Source: Channallabes apus (Eukaryota > Chordata > Actinopteri > Siluriformes > Clariidae). Taken from it: a stretch of 64,000 nucleotides of DNA. The position numbers and the translations under genes were made by a program. The stretch is from NCBI GenBank assembly GCA_030522415.1, contig CM060127.1, positions 1,965,114 to 2,029,113 of the forward strand, given 5' to 3'. This document shows, in pieces, positions 1-10,834 of the stretch (positions are counted from its first letter, which is position 1; every line of letters starts with the position of its first letter). The notes under the pieces were generated by a model. It ran no database searches. It saw only the letters and a program-made list of their open reading frames with translations, and was not told the DNA's origin.

Positions 1-90
1 GCAGTGGAAATTTTAATTCATTCATTCAAAATCTTTATTCTAAATAAATATGTGAGGCGTTCATATTTCTCGATAAGATATTTGATAAGT

Positions 91-453
91 GGTGTAGTGG
101 TTAGCACTGTCGCCTTGCACCTCCAGGGTCTGGGTTCGATTCCCCGGCCAGGCTCGATTCCCGTCTCTGTGTGCATGGAGTTTGCATGTTCTCCCCGTGC
201 TTGGTGGGTTTCCTCCGGGTACTCCGGTTTCCTCCCACAGTCCAAAGATATGCAGGTTAGGCTAATTGGCGTTCCTAAATTGCCCGTAGTGTGTGATTGG
301 GTGTGTGAGTGTGTGTATGTGTGTGTGCCCTGCGGTGGATTGGCACCCTGTCCAGGGTGTACCCCGCCTAGTGCCCGAGGTCTCCTGGGATAGGCTCCAG
401 GTCCCCCGCGACCCTGAACACAGGATTAAGCGGTATAGAAAATGAATGAATGA
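91..453 (+). repeat. tRNA-derived SINE, complete copy
   Basis: Complete tRNA-headed SINE. It has an A-box-like stretch near 93-105 and a perfect B box GGTTCGATTCC at 133-143, followed by a conserved body and a (GAAT)n tail. A 13-bp target duplication ATATTTGATAAGT flanks it exactly (78-90 and 454-466). The body matches the widespread fish SINE type often called Mermaid-like; the family name is from memory. Further copies lie at 40633, 46607 and 54298. Confidence 0.88.
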
Positions 454-739
454 ATATTTGATAAGTTGGGTCAGGGGTTTTGATTTGGCCTGTGTGAAAA
501 ACAGTGTGTCAATAAACCGCATACTACCAACTGTTCATGACCATCTGACCATTAGAACTCACCATTGTGTTCATCAGCAGAGAATCAGGAGCCACTGGTA
601 ACTAAAACAACATGGTAAATCCTGTTAACACATCTTACATCATTTATACCCACAGGGAGGTTGACTTCAGATCCTCACTGCTAAGTTTCCCTCCCCAAAG
701 AATGCCCCACACAATTAACCTTACTGACGTTAAATTCAG

Positions 740-797
740 TCTGTATTAGTTACATGTACATTACTGCATAGTGACATTCTTTATTCTTTGCAAATTT
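740..797 (-). repeat. SINE fragment (3' part), split by LINE
   Basis: Tail-side part of a second SINE type whose other half lies at 2977-3170. The text around TACATTACTGCATAGTGACA is typical of this fish repeat, and a related fragment sits at 44385-44525. A LINE (798-2976) has inserted into it. Confidence 0.55.
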
Positions 798-2976
798 TTT
801 TATTTTTTTTTATTTACCTTTATTTAACCAGGCAAGACAGATTAAGAACAGGTTTCTTATTTACAACTGTGGCCTGGCAAAGGCAGAGCCTTTTGGGGGA
901 CGTAGGGGAACTGATAAAAAATAAAACATTTTAAGAAATATAAATGAAATTACGAAAAAATAATAATAATAATTTAAATACATATATATACACACACACA
1001 GATACATAGGCACACATGCACATATATATACACACATATGTACAAGCATATGCATATACATACATATACACACATACATACATACATACACATATAGACA
1101 TGTGAAGAGTGGAGCAGCAATAAATAAGAGCAGCTAGTCAAAATAACAGCTACAGACGTCTTTGAAGTGGGCTGAAATCCGTGAATGAAAAACAGACTTA
1201 GGAATGAGATTGTCCAATTTTAAAGTTTTTTGCAGATCATTCCAATCTCTAGCAGCAGCGTTCTGAAAAGATGACAGGCCAAAAGCAGAAGAAGCCTTAG
1301 GAACTGTCAGCTGAATCAGGTTAGCAGAACGGGTGTTATACCCAGAAGAAAAGAAGTGTAACAGTTCTTGTAGGTAAGAAGGGTATAAGCCGATGAGAGT
1401 ATTGTAAATGACCATATACCAATGGATCTTACGACGGGTATACAATGAAGACCAGTTGAGAGAAGAATACAGAGTACAGTGATGTGTTTTGAAGGGAGCA
1501 TTCAATATAAACCGGATGGCAGAGTGGTAGAGAACATCAAGCTTTTGAAGCAGGCCTTTGGATGCAGATCTATAAATAACGTCCCCATAATCAAACATGG
1601 GGAGAATGGTCATTTGCACCAGAGTTTTCCTAGCAGATAATGTAAATGCAGAACGCATTCTATAAAGGAACCCAAGTTTTGATTTGATTTTGGTCTTCAA
1701 ATTATCAATATGCTTTGAAAAAGACAGGGTGTTATCTAGCCAAATACCCAGATATTTGTATTCAGTAGTCTGTTCCAATGGTGTCCCATCAAGGGAGCAG
1801 ATACTTGGAAAGCTAGATGAAATGTGACCTTTTTTTCCAAACCACATGACTTTAGTTTTGGAAGTATTTAGCTGAAGATGCAAATTGGAAAAGGTCTTTT
1901 GCAATCTATTAAAATTGAGTTGAAGTTGCTGCAAAACTGCAGCTGGAGAAGGACCTGTAGAGTAAAGAATTGTATCATCGGCATAAAGATGGATAAATGA
2001 GTCTGTAACAGAATTAGCTACATTATTAATATAAATAGAAAAAAGTATAGGTCCAAGTATTGATCCCTGTGGGACACCATTGGTGACTGGGAGAGGCTGG
2101 GAAAGAAGTTGTTCAGATTTCACAGACTGCACTCTATCACTTAGATAACTAGAAAACCAAGACAAGGATTGGTCAGAGAAGCCAGTATCATAAAGCCTAT
2201 CAATAAGACGTTTATGATTGACAGAATCAAAGGCCTTGGCCAAATCAATAAAAATAGCAGCACAGTACAATTTAGAGTCCAATGCAGAATATATATCATT
2301 TAACACTTTAAGAGTTGCTGTTAGACACCCAAACCCTGTTCTAAATCCTGATTGAGCAGGTGATAAGATGTTGTGAGCTTCCAAGTATTCAGTGAGTTGA
2401 CCCTTTACAAGTTTTTCCAAAACCTTAGAGATACATGGCAAAACAGAAATAGGCCTGTAACAATTGGGATCTGACCGATCGCCACCCTTAAAAAGAGGAA
2501 ACACTAATGCTGACTTCCAAGCGCAAGGGATTTGCCCTGTGTATAAAGATAGATTGAATATATCTGTGATGGGGACGGCAATAATAGAGGCAGCAATTTT
2601 ATAAAAGACAGGATCCACCTCATCAGACCCAGCAGATTTATTGGAATCTAGCCTGAGGAGTTCATCCAGAACCTCCTCCTCAGAAAAGGACCGCAAAATG
2701 AAACTATAGGAGGTGGAAGGAGGTAGTGTAGGATGAGGGAGAGTTGGAGGAGATGCAGTAGAGCAATTAATAGGATTTATAGGTGATGAAGTAGAATTAG
2801 AAGAATCAAGGGTTAAACCAGAAGTTATAAAATGCTTATTGAGAAGCTCTAACATATGCTTCTTGTCAGATACCACAGTGTTCTCTAAATAGAGTGAAGG
2901 AGGTAGCTTACAAGATGGTTTATTTTCCATCTCCTTTACTGTATTCCAGAATTTTTTAGGATCAGAGCTACTAAGA
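798..2976 (-). mobile_element. 5'-truncated CR1/L2-group LINE
   Basis: Non-LTR retrotransposon read on the minus strand, inserted in a SINE. Its 3' UTR (798-1133) contains the fish LINE tail motif TTTACCTTTATTTAACCAGG and an AC/AT-rich microsatellite at 961-1095. The coding part is a single open reverse transcriptase frame. The endonuclease domain is absent, as expected for 5' truncation during insertion. The exact clade cannot be settled by eye. Confidence 0.8.
1134..2976 (-). CDS. LINE reverse transcriptase, N-terminally truncated
   Basis: Reverse transcriptase of a CR1/L2-group LINE, which copies the element RNA at the insertion site. The frame is open from the truncation point near 2976; the first methionine is at 2930 but the homology continues upstream of it (SSSDPKKFWNTVKE), so that ATG is probably not a true start. 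From that Met the frame is 598 aa. RT blocks are in order: YRPISVLPCISKVLEKLV, SGFRTGFGC, FIDLAKAFDSVNH, NGVPQGSILGP and the catalytic LYADDTILYS. A C-terminal domain follows (FDYGDVIYRSA, RDWNDLQKTL). No stop or frameshift interrupts it, which suggests a fairly recent insertion. It lacks the endonuclease, so it cannot move by itself. Confidence 0.85.
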
Positions 2977-3170
2977 GATCCCAGCCTCTTGTTAGTAGGT
3001 TGAGGTCAGAGCACAAGGTCAGCCATTATATGGTGCCCATGGAGCAGACAGGGTTAAGGGCCTTGCTCAAGGGCCCAATAGTGGCAACCTGGCAGAGCTG
3101 GGGCTTAAACTGCCAACATTCTAATCAGTAACTCAGAGCCTTAACCCAGTAAGCCACTGCTCGGTCTGAC
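2977..3170 (-). repeat. SINE (tRNA-head side), interrupted copy
   Basis: Continuation of the SINE at 740-797 after the LINE insertion. Contains the conserved GGGTTAAGGGCCTTGCTCAA block and a minus-strand tRNA-like head (reverse of GAGCCTTAACCCAGTAAGCC). Confidence 0.6.
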
Positions 3171-3427
3171 TGAGAGGAGACTCTGTACTATCAGGTGTTT
3201 CATCTCTAATCTGAGATGTTGAATATATAAAAATAATTAAATCTTGCTTTGATTGCCAGTGAGGAAATTCTCCCGAGCCCCATATGCTGTGTCCCTGCTG
3301 TTTCTCTCTACCCTGTATGGTTTTATCAGTATCTGAGAGTGCTTTACTCACTGTTTTACTGATCGTTTGTTGCTCCCCTGGAATTCTACATCAGCCAACA
3401 TTAGTGCCATATGTCCCTTTGCTCTCA

Positions 3428-3760
3428 GAAGTGGTGATTAATCAACTTTAACCTCATCTCACAATTCCATCCATCCATCCATCCATGAACCTTTGTAGTC
3501 CAACTAGAGAGGTTCCTAGATATACTACAGAGGTTCCTAGAGGGATGGATGGAACCCCTCTAGGAACCTCTGTAGTCCAGCTAGAACCTCTTATCTTCAC
3601 CTAAGGAAATGCAAGTGCAAATAACTTCAGTGGAAATTTGAATTCACTGAATTGAATTAATCTCAGAGGTGATGATTAATCAACTTTAACCTTATCTCAT
3701 AATTCCATCCATGCATTCATCTAGGAACCTCTGTAGTCCAACTAGAGATCGTGGAGGCAA
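3428..3760. repeat. Imperfect direct repeat with internal inverted segment
   Basis: About 85 bp starting at 3428 (TGGTGATTAATCAACTTTAA) recurs at 3663-3748. Between them the motif AGAGGTTCCTAGA and its reverse complement TCTAGGAACCTCT form an inverted pair near 3507-3570. A (CCAT)n tract lies at 3467-3486. No gene is seen here or in 3171-3427. Confidence 0.55.
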
Positions 3761-3789
3761 ATGGTAATTACCATTGTATTTAACCCATT

Positions 3790-3960
3790 TTGTGACCGTG
3801 GTAGGAATTCCAGTCAATACTCACTTATGCATTCACACACTACAGGCAATTTGGGGATTAGGGCTGTGGGATTAAGCCAGTTAACTTGGATGAAAACCCA
3901 CCAAGCACGTGAAGAACATGCAAACGCCATGTACACAGATCCAGAGGATTCACAACCAAT
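3790..3960 (-). repeat. Degenerate Mermaid-like SINE remnant
   Basis: Minus-strand diverged copy of the SINE at 91-453. Recognisable blocks are AACCCACCAAGCACGTGAAG and GAACATGCAAACGCCATG, the reverse of the SINE core. Confidence 0.5.
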
Positions 3961-4110
3961 GCCCAAACCCCAGTGACTGGATGCAGTGCTGTTTCCAAAC
4001 CTGGATAAAATGGGAGGGTTGTGTCAGGAAGGGCATCCGGGAATTCATAAAACCTGGGCCAAGTTGCATGTGCAGATCAAATGGTTCGCTGTGACGACCC
4101 CTCGCTAAAA
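3961..4110 (+). repeat. RTE-related or SINE fragment
   Basis: The block GGTTGTGTCAGGAAGGGCAT followed by TTCGCTGTGACGACCCCTCG resembles the 5' region and the 3' end of the RTE elements in this window (24465-24560 and 34440-34460). Not assignable further. Confidence 0.45.
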
Positions 4111-4681
4111 GTTAACAACAAGTAATACATTAGGTTTGCTTTTCTTTCCTTTCACTCATGAAGCAGATAAAGATTGCAAAGTGAGGAAACGTGGAGACAT
4201 AATGATGGATGAGAAGAACCTGGAACTGAGTAAAGGAAGAGCACACATTTGGTGTTGGTTTGCAACATCTAGCGGTCAGAGTGGGAAAAACAGACGAGGT
4301 GAAATAAGTGTGCGCGTGCACACACACTAAATTATCTCACGCAAATATGTGACTAAAAGCCTAGACTAAAAGATTATATTTTGCCAGGTTTTCTCGGTTG
4401 CATTTTATATTTTTTTCATGTACTCACAGACGGGTTACGGTCCAAACTGGGGGCGTGGCTTTTGAATTTGGCTTTGCACAACTTATCAGCTTTCGAGTGT
4501 TATACACTTGTTGGTTTTACCAGTTGCATTTTTACCAAGGCTTTTTATTTGTTTGTTTTGTGTTGTTGTTCAAAGCGTTTTGTTTCCCCTCACCCTCGTC
4601 GTGTGTCTCAGTCACGTGGCGTGAGGAAAAAGAGTGATTTTTTTTTAAATGTAATTTCAGCGAGAAAACTTACTGTATCTG
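4111..4681. other. Unannotated stretch
   Basis: No exon, RNA gene or known repeat recognised. The open frames here are short and show no recognisable domain. Confidence 0.5.
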
Positions 4682-5194
4682 CAGCTCGTCCAGAGTCACC
4701 ATGGGCCTCTTGGCTGCAATTCTGATCAGCGCTCTCCTTGTTCGGCCTGTGAGTTTAGGTGGACGGCCTTGTCTTGGTAGGTTTACAGTTGTGCCATACT
4801 CCTTCCATTTCTGAATGATGGCTTGAACAGTGGCTCCGTGGGATGTTCAAGGCTTTGGAAATCTTTTTGTAGCCTAAGCCTGCTTTAAATCTCTCAAAAA
4901 CTTTATCCCTGACCTGTCTGGTGTGTTCTTTGGACTTCACGGTGTTGTTGCTCCCAATATTCTCTTAGACAACCTCTGAGGCCGTCACAGAACAGCTGTA
5001 TTTGTACTGACATTAGATTACACACAGGTGCACTCTATTTAGTCATTAGCACTCATCAGGCAATGTCTATGGGCAACTTACTGCACTCAGACCAAAGGAG
5101 GTTGAATAATTATGCACACCCGACTTTGCAGTTATTTATTTGTAAAAAAAATTTTTGGAATCATGTATGATTTTCGTTCCACTTCTCAAATGTA
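4682..5194 (-). mobile_element. Tc1-like transposon, left part (N-terminal transposase and 5' region)
   Basis: Minus-strand Tc1/mariner element. The transposase N-terminus (4755-4940) reads MKSKEHTRQVRDKVFERFKA with the paired-like helix motif GYKKISKALNIPRS, then shifts frame. The 5' region (4941-5194) is cut by the TA-inserting element at 5195-16174 and resumes at 16175 (CACCACTTTGTATTGGTCTT). Confidence 0.75.
4755..4940 (-). pseudogene. Tc1 transposase N-terminal fragment
   Basis: About 61 codons of the DNA-binding N-terminus of a Tc1 transposase. The helix-turn-helix KISKALNIPRS is clear. After it the frame is disrupted (expected ...TVQSIIRKW is replaced by HCSSHHSEM), and the catalytic DDE domain is missing. 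It cannot encode an active transposase. Confidence 0.75.
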
Positions 5195-5329
5195 CACTGT
5201 AAAAAAAATAAGCGTAAAAAAAACGGTCAAATGACTGGCAGCAATGGCTGCCAAACAAAAACCGTAAAATTAAGGTAAAATACTAGTTCATATTATGTTC
5301 AAAAACATTAAATTTACAGAAATTGTTAT

Positions 5330-5660
5330 TTTATCTTTTACAGAGAAACACCGTTATTTTACAGATTTTTCCTGCATTTATACAATTAAACACCTTCATT
5401 AAACGATCAGCAGTAGAAGTTTAGCAGTGAAACACCATTATTTTACAGATTTTTCCCAAAATGTATACGATTTAACACATTCATTAAAACAGCACTAGAC
5501 GTATAGCAGCAAAATGTTTTTATTTTACAGTTTTTTACAAAATTATTACAATCAAACACCTTCAATAAAGCAAAAGCATTAGGCATTTAGCAGGGAAACA
5601 CTGTTATTTACAGATTTTTCATAAATTGAAGATCAAACACCATCAAACAAAGCAATAACA
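5330..5660 (-). repeat. Subterminal tandem repeats of CACTG element, copy 1
   Basis: Four to five diverged units of about 85 bp. Each has the motif AAACACCRTTATTTTACAG with a following TTAAACACCTTCATTAAA-type block. The same array is at 42600-42960 in copy 2. Confidence 0.65.
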
Positions 5661-6201
5661 CAAAACCCCTGATATTTAACTTTTTCTTTTCATAAATTCC
5701 TATGAATACACATGTTCAATAAAGTGTTAACACAAACTCAAGATTACAATATTTGTAAAAAAAAAAAAAAAAAAAGTCTGTATAACTGACACAGTATAGT
5801 ACAGGTATGATGCAAAATACAGTAAAAAAGAAGTTCAGTTTTATAGCAATACAGTAAAATCCTAAAATGAAAAACAATGAAATATTTAGACTATTGTGCT
5901 ATAACAGTGAAACATTCTCTCTCACAAACTTAAACATTGCTGTGAAATATCCTTGACCAACAACCTATGAAGAAATGAACAATTTCAAACAATATTCTCA
6001 ATGTTCCAATTAAAGTTGGATTGGAAACTTTATTACAAATATAGTACAATGTGGTCCCTTTTTAACTCTATTGTTCTTATATAATGTATGTGTACAAATA
6101 ACTTTTAGTTCAGAGTCCTAATGTCTTAATCCTAAGTGCAATTAAGTCAAATCTAAAACAAACCAAAATGGCAAAATGGTCTGATCTCTGATAACAACGA
6201 G

Positions 6202-6756
6202 ATGGCCTACCTGAAGGAGATTAGGATTCTGGAGAACTGGTGCCAGAGGAACAACCTCCTTCTAAACGTCAGTAAGACAAAGGAGTTGATAGTGGACTTC
6301 AGCACTAAGCAGGAGAGGAACTACCAGACCCCCATCATCAATGACAGCCCAGTGGAGAGAGTGGACAGTTTCAAATACCTCGGTGTTCACATCACGCAGG
6401 ACCTGTCATGGTCCTGTCACATCAACACCGTGGTGAAAAAGGCCCGACAGCGTATCTACCACCTCAGGCGCTTAAGAGACTTCCGACTGCCCTCCAAGGT
6501 GCTCAGGAACTTTTACTCCTGCACCACAGAGAGCATCCTGACGGGAAACATCTCAACCTGGTTCGGGAACAGCACCATGCAGGACAGACGAGCTCTACAG
6601 AGTGTGGTGCGATCAGCTGAGCACATCATCCGCACCGAGCTCCCTGACCTGCACTCGATCTACAGCAGGAGGTGCTGGACCAAGGCCAGGAAGATCGTGA
6701 AGGACCTCAGCCATCCCAACAAAGGACTGTTCTCTCTGTTGAGGTCAGGAAAGTGA
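6202..6756 (+). pseudogene. LINE reverse transcriptase C-terminal fragment
   Basis: C-terminal part of a Rex1/CR1-like reverse transcriptase. It begins after the catalytic YADD block at WCQRNNLLLNVSKTKE and continues through SFKYLGVHITQDLSW, KKARQRIYHLRRLRDF and ARKIVKDLSHP. The frame stops at 6756, although the homologous SFFSQAIRSLNN continues in another frame to about 6850. The catalytic centre is missing, so this is a dead 5'-truncated copy. Confidence 0.8.
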
Positions 6757-7330
6757 TTCCGCTCCCTGAAGGCCAACACAGAGAGACTGAGGAGGAGCTT
6801 CTTCTCGCAGGCAATAAGGTCTCTCAACAACAACACAACACAGGACTGACCCTGGACAGGACTCTGGACTTTCTGGACATTCGTTTACACTAGTGACCAC
6901 TGCACAACTACACTTTGTGGTCATCAAACCACTCAAATCACTATCACAAGTCACTTTAAATAAATCACTTTAAGCATATTCGTACTGCACAAGACACTTT
7001 AAACATGTGGATTGCACAACCCTGGACATTACCATACTTTTCCTACTCGTACAGCTGCTCTGATTGTTCATATATTTTCTATTTTCTATATTGTGTATTG
7101 TTGTACAGTTATTTTATCTTAACTTTAATTTTTATATTATTATTTTATTCTTTCCTAGTTAAATTTACCCTCTATTTTATTTTTCATATTTATTTCTAGA
7201 GATGTTCCGATACCATTTTTTCCCTCCCGATACCGATTCCGATACTTGGGCTCAGGGTATCGGCCGATACTGAGTACCGATCCGATACCTGGGTGTGTAT
7301 CTGTACTGTGTGTGTTTGTATGTGTACATA

Positions 7331-7395
<65 letters not shown>

Positions 7396-7399
7396 TCTT

Positions 7400-7935
7400 T
7401 TTTAAGTAAGGGTTCGACCCTAAGTGCACGGGCGACACCATGAAACACGGACACGAGGCGAGGTCTTACAGGAAAAAGGGTCATTTATTTAGAAAAATGG
7501 GGAAGGAAAGGGTTAAAGGCTCTCTGCGGTCTGTTCCACTTCGGCGGCAGGGATGCGACTGCGGGCTCGACGCGGAAGTGAAGGTGCCGCGGGAGCTCGC
7601 GCAGCTCGTTCACGCGCTCCTCTCGCGGATATCAAAGGCGCCCCCCCTTTTTTAAGTCTCTGGGGCGCATCACATCGCCCCGCTCTTGTGCCACTGTCTC
7701 TCATAAAATCCACCTCGTCGCAAAGTCCAGCTTCCCAACAGTCAGACCCCGAGCTACACTCCCCGCTGTGTTTTATAGCGCCGATAGCTCATGGGCCGTT
7801 GCCTGATTCTGCAGCCCTGCTACTTCACATACCTAAAGGGTGGGGAGGCCGCCTAACTAGTGAGCGAGGAGCAATATCAATTTGGGCACACGCCCATCAC
7901 AGGCGCATGTCGTGAGACTCTGTAAGTAAGCTAAG
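7400..7935. other. GC-rich interior of the hAT element
   Basis: GC-rich block unlike its flanks, with ACACGGACACGAGGCGAGG and CGCGGGAGCTCGCGCAGCTC. It could be internal hAT sequence, a captured host fragment or a remnant of another element. Overlapping short frames on both strands show no domain. Confidence 0.4.
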
Positions 7936-8058
7936 CTAGCAAAGCTAGCGGGCATAAATCGGATCGGTACGTGGACTCAAATACTCGCCGATTCCGATGC
8001 CAGCTTTTTTTTGTGGTATCGGTAGCATTTCCGATACCAGTATCGGAATCGGATAAGC

Positions 8059-8710
8059 AATATGGTTTTATGCCTAGAAAGAGTACATCAGATGCAGTAT
8101 TTGCTTTGAGGATGCTGATGGAGAAGTACAGAGAAGGTAATAAAGAGTTGCATTGTGTCTTTGTAGATTTAGAGAAAGCGTACGACAGGGTGCCGAGAGA
8201 GGAGCTGTGGTGTTGTATGAGGAAGTCTGGAGTGGCAGAGAAGTATGTTAGAGTGGTGCAGGACATGTATGAGAGTTGTAAGACGGTGGTGAGATGTGCT
8301 GTAGGTGTGACAGAAGAGTTCAAGGTGGAGGTGGGTCTGCATCAAGGATCGGCTCTAAGTCCCTTTTTGTTTGCTCTAGTGATGGACAGGATGACAGATG
8401 AAGTTAGACAGGAGTCTCCATGGTCTATGATGTTTGCAGATAACATTGTGCTTTGTAGCGAGAGCAGGGAACAGGTGGAAGAAAATTTGGAGAGGTGGAG
8501 GTACGCTCTGGAAAGCAGAGGAATGATGGTTAGCCGCAGCAAGACGGAATACATGTGTGTGAATGAGAGGGACCCAAGAGGAACAGTGAGGCTACAGGGA
8601 GCAGAGGTAAAGAAGGTGCAGGATTTTAAGTACTTAGGGTCAACTGTCGAGAGCAACGGAGAGTGTTCAAAGGAGGTGAAGAGACGAGTACAGGCAGGTT
8701 GGAATGGGTG
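8059..8710 (+). pseudogene. RTE reverse transcriptase fragment, split ORF
   Basis: Central reverse transcriptase of an RTE element. RT blocks: DLEKAYDRVPREELW, GLHQGSALSPFLFALVMD and the catalytic block FADNIVLC. The usual FADD has become FADN, losing the second catalytic aspartate (compare FADDIVLC in the copy at 57806-58898). The frame is cut by a solo LTR at 8711, resumes at 9594 ([20 protein letters not shown]), is cut again by an L2 at 9818, and its C-terminus ([20 protein letters not shown]) is at 14369-14610. Clearly inactive. Confidence 0.85.
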
Positions 8711-9588
8711 TGTCACGGGCGGTTCACAGATGATTGAGTGGCAATGAACCCAATAGCAGACAAACAGGAATTAAGTGATAAAAAGTAGTATTTAATGTTT
8801 ATATACTGTATATATACCAGAGCTTGGGTGAGTCACTGCAGCAGGAGCAGGGGAGAGAAGTAGTGGCTGTGTGTGCTTGGTGACTGGGGAAGCCCTTAGT
8901 GACGAGAGAGGAGGCAGGGCTATGACGCGGGGGAATCTCCACAATCCCGGAAGCCGAACACGGGCAATCTTTTCGTGTTCTTGCGATTCGTTCCTTATTA
9001 TCAGTTCGCTTAATAGGTACGATGGAGTGCAACGGATTATTCTCTTCTGTGAATGTGAAGGTAAAGTGCTCACCGTGGATGTCTTTTCTCCGTGAACACG
9101 AGAGTGCTTGAAAGCGGGGTGATCGCATTAGAGGAGGAAGCCGACTGATGAAGTAGGCGAAGTGGTGGCTAGAAGAATCGTCTTTATCCATGCAAGGGTC
9201 GGTATCCAGAAATCCAGCAGCGAGAGCGAATGAATCCAAATCGTGAGTACAAATCCGAAGTCTTGAAAACAGGCGAGGTCATACACATTAATCAGTCCGA
9301 CAACAGCAGAGGTACCAGGAGGGGCGTAGAGAAGAGAGAAATCCGAAAAACAGGCAGGTTAGACAACAGGCTAGGTAGACTAGAAAATCACTTGGACAAA
9401 ACAAACGCGAGGCACACGAGTAAGATACTGCGGCACTGAATGGCTTTCTCAGCGTGCTTAAAAAGCCTAGAGGTGATTGCATGATCGGTTACAGGTGTGC
9501 TAGAGCGGCAGGTGAGCTTGCTGGGGAAAAACCTGGAGTGGATTTCTAGGGTCTGGAGGTGCTGGGTTGATCTGGCTGGTATGTGACA
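8711..9588 (-). mobile_element. Solo LTR (878 bp), probably Gypsy-type
   Basis: Ends are TGTCAC...GTGACA, the TG...CA signature of an LTR. The 5-bp target duplication GGGTG (8706-8710 and 9589-9593) interrupts the RTE frame exactly: removing the insert restores GWNGWRKVSG. No internal retroviral or retrotransposon genes are present, so it is a solo LTR left by recombination. Minus orientation is inferred from the position of the TTTTTAAGC promoter-like motif near 9460. Confidence 0.7.
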
Positions 9589-9593
9589 GGGTG

Positions 9594-9812
9594 GAGAAAA
9601 GTGTCAGGTGTGTTGTGCGATAAAAGAGTATCAGCGAGAATGAAAGGAAAGGTGTACAGGACAGTGGTGAGACCAGCAATGCTCTACGGCTTAGAGACAG
9701 TGGCACTGAAGAAAAGACAGGAGGCAGAGCTAGAGGTAGCAGAGCTGAAGATGTTGAGGTTCTCTTTGGGAGTGACAAGGATGGATAGGATCAAGAATCA
9801 GTTCATCAGAGG
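9594..9812 (+). pseudogene. RTE ORF continuation (thumb region)
   Basis: Continuation of the RTE frame between the solo LTR and the L2 insertion, 73 codons. Motifs [20 protein letters not shown] and [20 protein letters not shown] match the homologous RTE copies at 34447-35183 and 57828-58574. Confidence 0.8.
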
Positions 9813-10834
9813 GACAATTTTTCAATTCAGTTTTATTTGTATAGCGCTTTTAACAATTGACATTGTCTCAAAACAGCTTTACACAATCAAAAGAATTATT
9901 TAAGTTTGTATGGAATGTGAATGTGTATGAATCAAAATGGTCAGATAGTCCCTGGTGAGCAAGCCCGAGGGCGACAGTGGCAAGGAAAAACTCCCTGAGA
10001 TGGTAATAGGAAGAAACCTTGAGAGGAACCAGACTCGACAGGGAACCCATCCTCATCTGGGTGAAACAGATAGCAGGAAATGATCTGCATTTATACAGTG
10101 TTAAGTGTTAGGTTCAGCTATAATAGTTGATGTTAATTGATGTTATAATAGTTGATGTAAAATGGAGTCCAGTAGTTATTCGAGACTCAGATAGACTTGT
10201 AGAAAGTTCCAGTCCTGAACTATCGAATTGTCAAGTCCTCAGAGAAACAGCTGACAACACCAGTCGAGGCCAGAACCATCTTCTAAGTAGATAGAATCAT
10301 CCCCAGACACCAGGCACATCCTAAAGAGACACACGGGGCATCCATGCGTTGAGACCTCCAACCAGAAACCGGGCACCAGGATGGACCAGACAGGTCCGGA
10401 GGGCAGAGGGAGTCTGGATCACTGGCAGCTCAGGAACCACATGTGTAGCTCGACAGAGAGAGAGAGAGAAAGAGTGAAAGGGGGAGACAGGGGGAGAGAG
10501 GAAAGAGAAAGAGGGGGAGGAAGAGAAGAGGAGGAGAGATTGCAATTAGGTATGGTCACAGTCACAATGTCTAATGTGAATGTATATTTACTGTAGAGTG
10601 CAAGCAGGGACTCCGGCAGGACTAACTATGACAGCATAACTAAAAGGGAGAGCCAGAAGGAAACACAAACATGAGGGCTCCCTGAGATGTAAAGCAAACA
10701 ATCACCTCACCGTCAACAAACCTGAGTGATCAAATGAGACTGAGGAAGACAGCATCTAAAACAAACCAGTTCACCATAATACTCTACGTCCATGAATCCC
10801 CCAGATCTGCTCCTTTACCTTATGGCAAATCTAT

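Noticed and set aside
91..150. tRNA gene at the SINE head
   Set aside because: A and B box are present, but the sequence continues into a SINE body with target duplications, and the cloverleaf is not complete. Same for the other SINE copies.
7196..7443. Frames with poly(Tyr-Ile) over an AT microsatellite
   Set aside because: Only (AT)n translation; no conserved flanks.
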